From the IMG/VR virus record IMGVR_UViG_3300042731_005760, positions 1 through 25,508 of that record: 25,508 bases of DNA; one strand, 5' to 3'. How positions within the stretch are numbered: the first letter of the stretch is position 1; every line of letters begins with the position of its first letter. The notes below the pieces were generated by a model. That model ran no database searches and was not told where the DNA came from. It saw only the letters and a program-made list of their open reading frames with translations. Positions 1 through 7,147 of this stretch are shown here, one piece after another. A program made the position numbers and the translations under genes. The stretch comes from a virus.

Positions 1-66
1 ACAGACTTCACGGCCATTACCGCTGGTAGCATGACCGTGACGGTTTACTACATCGAAACCCAATAA
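1..66 (+). CDS. C-terminal end of an unknown gene (cut by window edge)
   Basis: The first 22 codons are open and stop at TAA 64-66, giving a tail that ends TVTVYYIETQ. The alternating Thr/Val/Tyr pattern suggests a beta strand, as in small phage decoration or accessory virion proteins, but too little is present to name it. It lies 28 bases upstream of the capsid polyprotein in the same direction, so it probably belongs to the same transcript. A gene that starts at 25377 is of the general small-virion-protein type and could be a relative, but no residues overlap, so this cannot be tested here. Confidence 0.55.
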   Translation, partial: TDFTAITAGSMTVTVYYIETQ

Positions 67-94
67 ACCGGTTTTCGGTAGATGAGGTGGAGAA

Positions 95-2983
95 ATGACA
101 GCTACTTCTTATCCTGTTATAGATCGCGGAGAACCAATCACCGAACTGGTACGCGGGTCGTTGGAATATACGCTGACGACCATCCGCCGGGCCTTCGATA
201 ACCAGTTCGATGGCGGCTACGTTGACGGCTCGTGGCTATGGGTCGAGGACACTTTCGAGGATTACGTCATCGTTAGCTCCTCGAGCCTAGCTCCGAGCGT
301 GTTCTATCAAGTTGCCTATTTACGGGGCGAGGATGACGATTTTGCATTCGCCGATGTGAGCGAATGGGAAATCGTGCAGCTCGCCTATGAAATGGCGAAC
401 AGCGACAGACCGGCCGAGCGTGGTGGGGTGGAGGAATCGGAAGAGGCTGGAGAGCCGGAAGCCGAAGACCCGGAAGAGTCAGAAAAGCTGGAGGAGCCGG
501 AAGAGGCAGAAGAATCGGAAAAGCTGGATGAGTTGGAAGAGTCGGAAAAGTCTGACGAGCCAGTAGAGACAGAAGCCGAAGACTCCGAGTCAGCCCATAC
601 CAGTTATGAAGTGTCCGAGTCCCGACGCGCGCTAACGCGCCGGGATGCAAAAACCAAGTTTATTGAGGTCGAGCCGGAAGGCATCCAACTGATGGAAGCC
701 AACGGCAATAGACCCAGAATCATTCACGCCACGGTTGCCACTGCCGACATGGTGAACGGCAACGGGCGCCGGTATCCCCTGGCAGTGCTGAAGGAAGCGG
801 TCGAATTGGCCAGAGACCATCTTCGTGAAAGCATGGGCCAGGGTCGCGCCAGGTTGCTCGGGGAAGCCGAACACCCGTCGGATAAGGGGAAGCGACCCAT
901 GTTCCTGGAAACCGTTACCGTATGGACTGACATATGGCTCGAAGAAGAAACGGGCCAGGTCAAGGCCAAGGGGCGCATGGTCGAGAACACCGTGGGCAAG
1001 GACGCCATTGCGACCATGGAAGCCGGAGTCCTTCCGGGTGTAAGCCTGCGTGGTTATGGCGAAAGCCACATGGTCAAGGAAGACGGCAGCAAGATTGAGG
1101 AAGTGGATTGGATCAACTTCACCGGCATCGATCTGGTGCTCGACCCAAGTTTCCAGGATGCAGCCGTCGACCTCTTTGAATCCGAAGATCCTAATACCCC
1201 CATGGAGGAAGCAGAAATGACAGCTAACACCAATCCCCCGGCCGAGGCTCCGGCCTTGACCGAGGAACAAGAAGTCCGTGAACGGCTTCAGGCGGAGCAA
1301 GCCCGCGAGCAAGAGATCGCCGACGCGCGTGCAGCGGCCGAAGCTGCCCGAAACCAGGAAGCGGAGTTACGCAAACTGTTGGGCGTCGATGAAAAGGCCG
1401 ATGTAATGAAAGCCCTGGCAGAGCGCAACCAGCGGCTGGCCGAGATGGAAGAGACCCAACGACTGGCCGAGGTCGCCGACTTTGTCGAGACGGCCGTCAC
1501 CGGCGTCGAGTATCCCGAAGGAATTATGGCTAAATTCCGCGAATATATCGGCCAGCCAGATTCCTTAGAGGAGGCCGAAACGCGCATCGTCGAGGCCCGC
1601 GAGCTGTTTGACGGCATCGTGGCCGAGCTGCGCTTGCAGCAAAAAGGCATGAAACCCAAAACCGGCGGCGTTCAGGTTCTCGGTCCGGTTATCGAGACTG
1701 AAGCCGGAGCACCTGCCTACGCCAAAGCCGCGTTTGAGATCACCGAGTCCCTGGTTAAGGCCGAGAAAGCCGAACGCCGCAATCTGGCCGAGCCAAAGAA
1801 TCGATCCGAAATCTTCACGGTTCAATACCTGAAGCGTTTCGACGAAGAGTACCGGTCGCACCTGTTGGCCGAAAGCAAAATGATGGAAGAGGCCGAACTG
1901 AGCACTGATTTGAATCTGCCCTACTCGGTTCTCCGGGCCGTCGTCGAGGAAGCATTCCCCCAGCTCGTGGCAGCGGGCATCTTCGATGTCGGCACCATCA
2001 ACCAGGCCCCGATTCGCGTTCACTACGAAGCCGCTTACGCCAATGAATCAGGTGCAACCGGCAGCGCGACAGATGAAAGCGTTACATCCGATGAAGGCGC
2101 CTGGGTCGCTCTGGCAAACAAACGCATCGACTTTGGCAGCGTCGTTGTTACCAGCGATCCGGCTGGCACAACTTACGTCGAAGGCACCGACTATGCTATT
2201 GACTACGCCGAAGGCAAGCTCTACACCATCACGGCCGCGAACGGTGGCTCCATAGGCGATTCAACCGCTCTTTTGGTGGACTACACCTATTACAACATCC
2301 GCAAGGGCGAGAGCGCCGAGATCGAGCGGGCCAAGACGACACTTTCTTACCAGACGTTGGAAGTCGCTGCCGACCGCCTGGCGACCGAGATCACATCCGA
2401 AGCCGTGGTATTCAGCCGCAGCCAGCTCGGCTGGGATGCGACGACCCGGACCATCGGGATGCTGATCAAGGAAGTCATGCGCCGCATCGACTCCGATCTG
2501 TTCCATGCCGGTCTGGGCGCAGCGCTTCAAGTGGCCAGCAACAGCGGTGGCACCTGGTCGAAGGGCGTCGATACCTACGACACTCTCCGCAAATACATCG
2601 GCTATGCCAAGGTGAAAGTGGCCAATCGGTTCTACGAACCGACCTTCGTCCTGATGTCCGTTACCAACGCCGATGAGCTGAGCAATGCCGACTTCTTCTC
2701 ACAATCCGGAGCAATTCCAGGTTACGACCTGAACGCAGCCGGTTACGTCGGCCGTGTGAAGAGTCTGCCTGTGTTTGCCTCGACCGAGTTCCCGGATGGT
2801 TACGCCTTGGTCGGCAACCGGGAGTTGGTCATGCACCGGGTCTTCCAGCCGATGCAATTGCAAGGGCCGTTCCAGACGTTTGGCGCCAACCGGAAGCTCG
2901 TGGCCTCGAAGCAATACTTCATCGAGGAGTACAACGGCCATATCGAGCCGGTTCCCGGCAAGGGTGCCTACGTCAAGATCTAG
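95..2983 (+). CDS. Prohead protease - scaffold - major capsid polyprotein
   Basis: 962 aa, start ATG with GAGGTGG at 84-90. Domains in order: residues 1-105, a compact acidic/aromatic domain; 113-165, a Glu/Pro/Ser/Lys acidic repeat linker; about 195-365, a serine protease of the T4 gp21-like (S77/S80) prohead type, with NGNGRRYP, the presumed catalytic His260 in GEAEHP and Ser317 in GVSLRG; about 385-530, a charged coiled-coil, scaffold-like; about 545-962, an HK97-fold capsid protein with a gp23-like N-terminal signature (TDLNLPYSVLR) and the closing segments PVFASTEFPDGYALVGNREL and FIEEYNGH. Residues about 683-735 are an inserted beta module. Protease and capsid are usually separate genes; here no stop separates them. 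An internal start at 1217 can make the scaffold-capsid part alone. It ends in tandem TAG TAG. Enzyme and capsid assignments are family recognition; the catalytic pair is read directly. Confidence 0.88.
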   Translation: MTATSYPVIDRGEPITELVRGSLEYTLTTIRRAFDNQFDGGYVDGSWLWVEDTFEDYVIVSSSSLAPSVFYQVAYLRGEDDDFAFADVSEWEIVQLAYEMANSDRPAERGGVEESEEAGEPEAEDPEESEKLEEPEEAEESEKLDELEESEKSDEPVETEAEDSESAHTSYEVSESRRALTRRDAKTKFIEVEPEGIQLMEANGNRPRIIHATVATADMVNGNGRRYPLAVLKEAVELARDHLRESMGQGRARLLGEAEHPSDKGKRPMFLETVTVWTDIWLEEETGQVKAKGRMVENTVGKDAIATMEAGVLPGVSLRGYGESHMVKEDGSKIEEVDWINFTGIDLVLDPSFQDAAVDLFESEDPNTPMEEAEMTANTNPPAEAPALTEEQEVRERLQAEQAREQEIADARAAAEAARNQEAELRKLLGVDEKADVMKALAERNQRLAEMEETQRLAEVADFVETAVTGVEYPEGIMAKFREYIGQPDSLEEAETRIVEARELFDGIVAELRLQQKGMKPKTGGVQVLGPVIETEAGAPAYAKAAFEITESLVKAEKAERRNLAEPKNRSEIFTVQYLKRFDEEYRSHLLAESKMMEEAELSTDLNLPYSVLRAVVEEAFPQLVAAGIFDVGTINQAPIRVHYEAAYANESGATGSATDESVTSDEGAWVALANKRIDFGSVVVTSDPAGTTYVEGTDYAIDYAEGKLYTITAANGGSIGDSTALLVDYTYYNIRKGESAEIERAKTTLSYQTLEVAADRLATEITSEAVVFSRSQLGWDATTRTIGMLIKEVMRRIDSDLFHAGLGAALQVASNSGGTWSKGVDTYDTLRKYIGYAKVKVANRFYEPTFVLMSVTNADELSNADFFSQSGAIPGYDLNAAGYVGRVKSLPVFASTEFPDGYALVGNRELVMHRVFQPMQLQGPFQTFGANRKLVASKQYFIEEYNGHIEPVPGKGAYVKI
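431..589 (+). repeat. Acidic imperfect repeat linker in the capsid polyprotein
   Basis: Codons for residues 113-165 form degenerate repeats around EESEKLEEP, EEAEESEKLDEL and EESEKSDEP. The DNA repeats as GGAAGAGTCGGAAAAG-like units. The segment is almost all Glu, Asp, Pro, Ser and Lys, so it is expected to be unfolded. It separates the N-terminal domain from the protease. Possible roles are a flexible tether, a protease target removed at maturation, or negatively charged filling of the prohead; the sequence does not choose between them. Confidence 0.8.
1204..1219 (+). promoter_or_regulatory. Internal ribosome binding site and in-frame start
   Basis: GGAGG at 1204-1208 lies 8 bases before ATG 1217, inside the capsid polyprotein and in its reading frame. 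The 18 bases 1211-1228 around this start recur exactly at 12012-12029. This is a better Shine-Dalgarno sequence than the one at the main start (GAGGTGG), so independent initiation is plausible. It sits exactly at the boundary between the protease and scaffold domains. Confidence 0.65.
1217..2983 (+). CDS. Nested scaffold - major capsid product (alternative start)
   Basis: Starting at the internal ATG gives 588 aa beginning MTANTNPPAEAPALTEEQ: a coiled-coil, scaffold-like N-terminus followed by the HK97-fold capsid domain, without the protease. Many phages make protease and scaffold or capsid in very different amounts, and lambda C/Nu3 does so by a nested in-frame start. The same arrangement would let this phage make many capsid subunits per protease. 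The start, ribosome binding site and domain boundary are seen; that ribosomes use it is inferred. It may alternatively be the relic of a separate capsid gene whose upstream stop was lost. Confidence 0.55.
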   Translation: MTANTNPPAEAPALTEEQEVRERLQAEQAREQEIADARAAAEAARNQEAELRKLLGVDEKADVMKALAERNQRLAEMEETQRLAEVADFVETAVTGVEYPEGIMAKFREYIGQPDSLEEAETRIVEARELFDGIVAELRLQQKGMKPKTGGVQVLGPVIETEAGAPAYAKAAFEITESLVKAEKAERRNLAEPKNRSEIFTVQYLKRFDEEYRSHLLAESKMMEEAELSTDLNLPYSVLRAVVEEAFPQLVAAGIFDVGTINQAPIRVHYEAAYANESGATGSATDESVTSDEGAWVALANKRIDFGSVVVTSDPAGTTYVEGTDYAIDYAEGKLYTITAANGGSIGDSTALLVDYTYYNIRKGESAEIERAKTTLSYQTLEVAADRLATEITSEAVVFSRSQLGWDATTRTIGMLIKEVMRRIDSDLFHAGLGAALQVASNSGGTWSKGVDTYDTLRKYIGYAKVKVANRFYEPTFVLMSVTNADELSNADFFSQSGAIPGYDLNAAGYVGRVKSLPVFASTEFPDGYALVGNRELVMHRVFQPMQLQGPFQTFGANRKLVASKQYFIEEYNGHIEPVPGKGAYVKI

Positions 2984-3029
2984 TAGGTTAAAAAGCTAAG
3001 CATTAGCCTGATACCTTAATATGTTGAAA

Positions 3030-3067
3030 GGGTGACGGTCTCGACTAAATATATGAGGCCGTCACCC
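3030..3067 (+). terminator. 13-bp hairpin after the capsid gene
   Basis: Arms 3030-3042 and 3055-3067 pair over 13 positions with one G-T pair; the 12-base loop is AT-rich. It lies 46 bases after the capsid stop codon and before the next ribosome binding site. There is no T run after the right arm, so it is not a classical intrinsic terminator. It could protect the 3' end of the capsid message or cause partial termination that lowers downstream expression. Confidence 0.5.
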
Positions 3068-3100
3068 ACTACATACATATAGCAATAAGGAGCAAATCCT

Positions 3101-3628
3101 ATGACATCTAAAACCGCGAAAGACGAACAAGTCAAGGAAGAGGGAGGGGCCGATTCCCTGAATCGGAACGTCGTCGAGACCGAGGCCGAACCGAAGCCTG
3201 CCAAAAAGACGACCCGACGTCGGCGCTCGACTAGAAAAGCGGCGCCTAAAAAGGTGGAGCCGGAAGAGCAACCCGAACCAGAAGTTCGGGCCGAGCCTGA
3301 CATCCAATTGACCATCGAAACCAAAGACGGAGAAGTCATTGAGATCGAGGGCACTATCGGAGAGCGACCGGACAACCCGGAGCCTGGAGATCAGATTGAG
3401 CCTTCCGAGCTTGAGCCAGCGGTTGAAATCCCCTGGATTCCACCGAAGCGCGTAATCGTCAAGAACCTCGGTGGCGGGCCGGCCGTCGTTGGCGTGAAGA
3501 CCCTACTCCCCGGTGAGGTCGGGCCGTGTACGTGGCCCCAGTTCCTTGCCGCGACCGACGCCCACCGTGGCTGGCTCCTTTGGAGCGAGGTGGGCGAAAT
3601 TAACTTCAGGAGTGACTTTCCGGCATGA
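3101..3628 (+). CDS. Lys/Arg/Pro/Glu-rich low-complexity virion-associated protein
   Basis: 175 aa, start ATG with AAGGAG at 3087-3092. Residues 1-70 are low-complexity and strongly charged, with a basic patch (KKTTRRRRSTRKAAPKK) that could bind DNA. Residues 70-110 are acidic and Pro-rich. The last ~60 residues look folded (VKNLGGGPAVVGVKTLLPGE then CTWPQFLAATDAHRGWLLWS). I do not recognise a named family. Its place directly after the capsid gene, and its ATGA overlap with the adaptor-like gene, suggest a head or neck component; it could also be a capsid-decoration or DNA-binding head protein. Confidence 0.75.
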   Translation: MTSKTAKDEQVKEEGGADSLNRNVVETEAEPKPAKKTTRRRRSTRKAAPKKVEPEEQPEPEVRAEPDIQLTIETKDGEVIEIEGTIGERPDNPEPGDQIEPSELEPAVEIPWIPPKRVIVKNLGGGPAVVGVKTLLPGEVGPCTWPQFLAATDAHRGWLLWSEVGEINFRSDFPA

Positions 3629-4302
3629 GTACCGCGTTTGCAGACCTGGTAGCTCGCCTACAGGTAAACTTTCCAGCACAAGTCGGAAGCCCCACAACGG
3701 CACAGTATGAAGCGGCCGTCTTCTCTGGCGTTGCCGAGTTCTCACAGCACGATAACAGAATAAAGCGGGCCAGCATAAATATCGTGTCAGGTACCGGCAG
3801 CTATGCGATGCCGGCTGACTTCCTGAAGCTGGTTTCCTTCGATGACATCTTCGAGGGCAGCACTATCGTACAGCCGGGCGGAAAGCTCATCGCCACGAAC
3901 ATGACCATGCAGGAGGAATTGCATTGGTTCGACGGTGCAAACCTGGTCATATCACCGACGCCCCAATACACATTGACCCGATACTTCCAATACAAGGCCA
4001 GGCACGTCAAAGACGGAAGCGACAATTATTCGGAGCTTGGCGAGGAAGAGGCAGAAATTGCCTTAATTTCGGCACAAAAACATTTGCTCGTGATGCTATC
4101 CAGCACGCGGGCATTTGACGGCTTTTCCTTCACGTTTGGCGACGTTCGCATCGACAAGTCGAATGCGGTTAAGTCTTTTGCCGATGCCATCCAGCTCCTG
4201 GACAGGCAGTTTGACGAGCGTATGAAGAAATATGCGCCGACGACCGGGGTTCGAGCACGTTACTCGGACATGGAAGTGGCGCGTTATCACGACCTTCATT
4301 AA
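3625..4302 (+). CDS. Head-tail adaptor / neck protein-like
   Basis: 225 aa, start ATG overlapping the previous stop by four bases (ATGA), so translation is probably coupled. N-terminal helices (FADLVARLQVNFPAQ, TTAQYEAAVFSGVAEFSQ) are followed by a beta-rich middle (SYAMPADFLKLVSFDDI, LVISPTPQYTLTRYFQYKARH) and a helical C-terminus. This is the pattern of gp6-like phage connector/adaptor proteins, where short helices assemble under the portal and the middle interacts with DNA or the next neck ring. Assignment rests on fold pattern and position between capsid and closure-type genes, not on a diagnostic motif. Confidence 0.6.
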   Translation: MSTAFADLVARLQVNFPAQVGSPTTAQYEAAVFSGVAEFSQHDNRIKRASINIVSGTGSYAMPADFLKLVSFDDIFEGSTIVQPGGKLIATNMTMQEELHWFDGANLVISPTPQYTLTRYFQYKARHVKDGSDNYSELGEEEAEIALISAQKHLLVMLSSTRAFDGFSFTFGDVRIDKSNAVKSFADAIQLLDRQFDERMKKYAPTTGVRARYSDMEVARYHDLH

Positions 4303-4314
4303 GCGAGGTGGAAA

Positions 4315-4674
4315 ATGTCACTCAGCCAAGCGAAGCACGTACGTTTGGTTCCTGACACGCGAAGCAGTTATTTAAGTTCAATTGAGATCACGCTATCGGC
4401 TACACCTGGCACGGTGACCACCGTGTCTTTGCCTGATGAGACCATAGGTTTCCGTTTGTATCCGAGAAGCAATGCCTGCCGGTTTGCAGTCGGCAAAGTC
4501 CCGGCAGCGGTAGCCACTAGCGGCGCCACCAGTATCCCCGCCAGCGCCTTGGCCACCGGCGGCATCGCCAAGGCCGATGCCTGGGAGACCCGCCTGCTGG
4601 AAACCGGGCAGTCACGGACGCTACGTCTTCGTTCAACGACGGCATCATTGGTTGTTGACCTTGAGGTGTTCTGA
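4315..4674 (+). CDS. Small beta-rich structural protein
   Basis: 119 aa, start ATG with GAGGTGG at 4304-4310. The composition is Thr/Ser/Val/Ala-rich with alternating strands (SSIEITLSATPGTVTTVSLP, IGFRLYPRSNACRFAVGK) and no long helix or membrane segment. It resembles the small beta-sandwich proteins often coded near capsid and fibre genes, which decorate heads or form the base of a fibre. Its stop overlaps the start of the 667-aa lectin-like gene by one base (TGATG), so the two are likely co-translated and may form one appendage. No specific family is claimed. Confidence 0.7.
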   Translation: MSLSQAKHVRLVPDTRSSYLSSIEITLSATPGTVTTVSLPDETIGFRLYPRSNACRFAVGKVPAAVATSGATSIPASALATGGIAKADAWETRLLETGQSRTLRLRSTTASLVVDLEVF

Positions 4675-6677
4675 TGGCTCATGGCATCAGTCCTCTGTTG
4701 ATGAAGGTACCAGGATTAGGTGCCTTTTGCCCCAGGCGCAACGAGCTCAAATACCTCCTCCGCGACGACTTCGTTAACGATGTAGCGGCCGGTAGCGTTG
4801 ACGGCACGGACGCAGATCCCGGCCCGGGCAGCCGAACGGCCGTAGACACGGGCAACAACCTGTCACTTTCTGGTGGGAAGCTATCCTTTACCGGTGGCCT
4901 GGGCACGCCGTCCTTTGGCAATCCCGGCCTGTGGTACGAGGCCCTTGCCCGGGAGCCCGGCCGGATGCTGCTGGTGGATTTAACTGCCGGCGCCGCCAAC
5001 CACAGAACGACCGTCGGCTGGGACAACGGCCAGGCCGGGCCGCCCAACCTGCATGGTTTTTACCTATACAGTGACGGCTCATTCAGGGCTTACGACAATG
5101 CCGCTAACCTGGGCATCGGCATCGACTTCGCGGCCGGCACGAAGTACAAGCTGGCCATTATCCTTAGAGCGACCGGCGCATTCTATTTCATGCGAATTGC
5201 CGGAAAGTGGGAGCTGGTTTTTGTTAGCGACGAACTGACAACGGCAAGCTGCTATCCGGGGTATGGAAACTACCAGATGGTTTGCACATCGACGTTCATG
5301 CGCGTGCCTAAAAGCCTCTGGCTCCCGGCCGCGGTCGTTAGCGACGGTTTCGGAAGTGTCCCCTCGTTGGCCGACCAGGGAAGTAATCAAATAGCACTGG
5401 CGATATACGGGCCGGTCAGTCTCGGGGCACCGGGAAGCGGTGACGGATTAACGGCCGCGTACTTTAATATGAACGATGCTTGCCTGAAGATAGGTGGAGC
5501 TACTTTTGACGCTAAGTTCAATGGCGATTATGGCACAGCCATTTGCCTGACAAAGCTCCGGTCAGCGGCCGACTGGAATGATACGGCCGCTTACCGGTAC
5601 ACCTTCCATGCCAGGGACGCATTGGCCGACACCAATTACGTCGTCATGGGCAAGTCTAACGTCGCCAATGAGCTGGTCTGGCGGCATCGGTCTGGAGGCC
5701 TGGTTCACAACCTGACACATGACTTTGGGCCGTCGCCTACGACCGATTGGTTCAGCCAGGCCATGACCTGGGACGTGGACGCGGATGGTGGCAACGGCGA
5801 GTTGAAAGCCTTCGTCGATGGTGTACGGGTTGAATCGGCTATTGCCATCGACCCGATGGAGCCGCGTGACTGGAGCGCAACCGGCACAAACGTCATCGGA
5901 GCTGGCTCGCTTACGCAACAGGAATGGCCGGGAAGTATCGCCCACATGATTTTGAGCTATGGCGTATGTGCTTCCGAAGCGGAGATGTTGACCATCTATA
6001 ACGCACTGGTAGCAGGGACGTTAACCTCGACTATCTTGGACGGCATCTTCGGCGAAGCTGAACCAGGTTCAGCCGGAAATTGGTCATGGTGGAAACTCGA
6101 CGAACAATTTATATCAGACGGTCTTGGCCATGCAGAAGGCGTGAACAGTTCGTTGGGCAGTGGCGGAAAGGCCATACCGTGGATTCAGGAGGACGGCTTC
6201 TGGACGGTAGCCAACGGCCGGGCCGAAGTCGCCAACCTGGTCGACTCGAAGGCCGTCGCCACCGTGGATGCCGGCTCCAGGGATGTTGTCCTTATCGCCG
6301 AAGCCACCCGAGCGGCCGGAGAAGTTGGTATAGTGGCCCGCTATCAGGACGATGACAACTATCTACGAGCGTTCCACGACGGCACGAATTGCCGGCTGGT
6401 CCAGCGTGTGGGAGGCGCGCAATCGACCTTGTTTTCATCGGCGCGAACGTACCAGGCCGGAGCGCCCATCAAGCTGGTGCTCTCCGGCAACCGGGCCGCA
6501 CTGTTTTACAACCACGTGGCCGTCAACGACAACCCGGCCATCGTGGACCCCGGACTGACTTCGACCAGGCACGGCCTCTATTCGACAGATGGGGGCAACA
6601 CGGTGGACAACCTGCGGGTCTGGCGGGCAGGCACGGCCGGAGAGTATTACCGGTTGGAAAGGTATGCAGATATTTAA
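4674..6677 (+). CDS. Triple concanavalin/LamG-like surface protein
   Basis: 667 aa. After a short N-terminus (1-30) three beta-sandwich units can be seen: residues about 31-220, opening DDFVNDVAAGSVDG; about 225-450, a LamG-type unit with YRYTFHARDAL, WFSQAMTWDVDADGGNGELK, FVDGVRVESA and GSIAHMILSYGV; about 470-655, with GFWTVANGRAEVANL, LIAEATRAAGEVGIVARYQD and TVDNLRVWRAG. Such domains bind sugars or proteins on surfaces. Units 1 and 3 look like the same domain type. It has no signal peptide or membrane segment. Coding inside the head-neck region rather than at the tail tip suggests a head fibre or capsid-bound adhesin. A tail-side fibre is the alternative. Function is inferred from fold and position. 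Confidence 0.72.
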   Translation: MAHGISPLLMKVPGLGAFCPRRNELKYLLRDDFVNDVAAGSVDGTDADPGPGSRTAVDTGNNLSLSGGKLSFTGGLGTPSFGNPGLWYEALAREPGRMLLVDLTAGAANHRTTVGWDNGQAGPPNLHGFYLYSDGSFRAYDNAANLGIGIDFAAGTKYKLAIILRATGAFYFMRIAGKWELVFVSDELTTASCYPGYGNYQMVCTSTFMRVPKSLWLPAAVVSDGFGSVPSLADQGSNQIALAIYGPVSLGAPGSGDGLTAAYFNMNDACLKIGGATFDAKFNGDYGTAICLTKLRSAADWNDTAAYRYTFHARDALADTNYVVMGKSNVANELVWRHRSGGLVHNLTHDFGPSPTTDWFSQAMTWDVDADGGNGELKAFVDGVRVESAIAIDPMEPRDWSATGTNVIGAGSLTQQEWPGSIAHMILSYGVCASEAEMLTIYNALVAGTLTSTILDGIFGEAEPGSAGNWSWWKLDEQFISDGLGHAEGVNSSLGSGGKAIPWIQEDGFWTVANGRAEVANLVDSKAVATVDAGSRDVVLIAEATRAAGEVGIVARYQDDDNYLRAFHDGTNCRLVQRVGGAQSTLFSSARTYQAGAPIKLVLSGNRAALFYNHVAVNDNPAIVDPGLTSTRHGLYSTDGGNTVDNLRVWRAGTAGEYYRLERYADI

Positions 6678-6721
6678 GAGTTCCGTTTCCTTAATTTTGT
6701 GGGCAGCTCCTCATTGCCCCT

Positions 6722-6755
6722 GGCCAGCTCCCGAAGCCTCCCACGGGGGCTGGCC
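6722..6755 (+). terminator. 12-bp GC-rich hairpin in an intergenic gap
   Basis: Arms 6722-6733 and 6744-6755 pair over 12 positions with one G-T pair around a 10-base loop. It lies in the 146-base gap between the lectin-like gene and the closure-like gene, a gap that is C-rich and holds no convincing ORF. No T run follows, so termination would be factor-dependent or partial. It may separate expression of the abundant head genes from the neck/lysis set. Confidence 0.45.
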
Positions 6756-6823
6756 CCCTCGTCCCTCGATTCCTCGGGATTCTCGGGGCAGGCTCCAATC
6801 ATTGGGCATGGAGGAATAAGTAA

Positions 6824-7147
6824 ATGTTATCTGGTGCAGAAATTGCGCGAATTAAGTCAGAAATAGGCCGCCTGATCGGCGGCAATCAGACGTCCATCGC
6901 CATACGGCGTGGCTCGACAACCCTGCCAACGCAGAACGTTCGCATCGAACGGAAAGCGGGTGGCAGCAGGGAAGTCAAGTCGCCCGGTGGCGAGGAGAGC
7001 CGGGCAGCGATTGTCGTCCTGGGAGGCATAACACTCGACATCCAGAAGGATGACCGGTTTACCTATAACGAACAGCTCTACCGGGTGCTATTCGTTCGGC
7101 CTAACAAACAAGTATGCACGCAAGCGGAGGCAGAGTTAGTCGAATGA
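6824..7147 (+). CDS. Head-closure / head-tail joining protein-like
   Basis: 107 aa, start ATG with GGAGG at 6810-6814. It has an N-terminal helix (GAEIARIKSEIGRLIG) and then a small beta barrel (TSIAIRRGSTTLPTQNVRIE, LGGITLDIQKDDRFTYNEQL, YRVLFVRP). The 'D-I-Q-x-D-D-R-F ... Y-R-V' order is common in phage head-closure and stopper-type proteins that seal the portal channel and join the tail. It overlaps the M23 gene by four bases (ATGA). Size and context agree; a different neck ring protein is possible. Confidence 0.55.
   Translation: MLSGAEIARIKSEIGRLIGGNQTSIAIRRGSTTLPTQNVRIERKAGGSREVKSPGGEESRAAIVVLGGITLDIQKDDRFTYNEQLYRVLFVRPNKQVCTQAEAELVE

Noticed and set aside
632-1312. 226-aa minus-strand ORF opposite the capsid polyprotein
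   Set aside because: Antisense shadow of the protease domain; no start signal and no coding character of its own.
7114-7143. Upstream ATG for the M23 gene
   Set aside because: Lies within the closure-like gene, lacks an SD site and adds a non-conserved decapeptide; ATGA-coupled start at 7144 is better.
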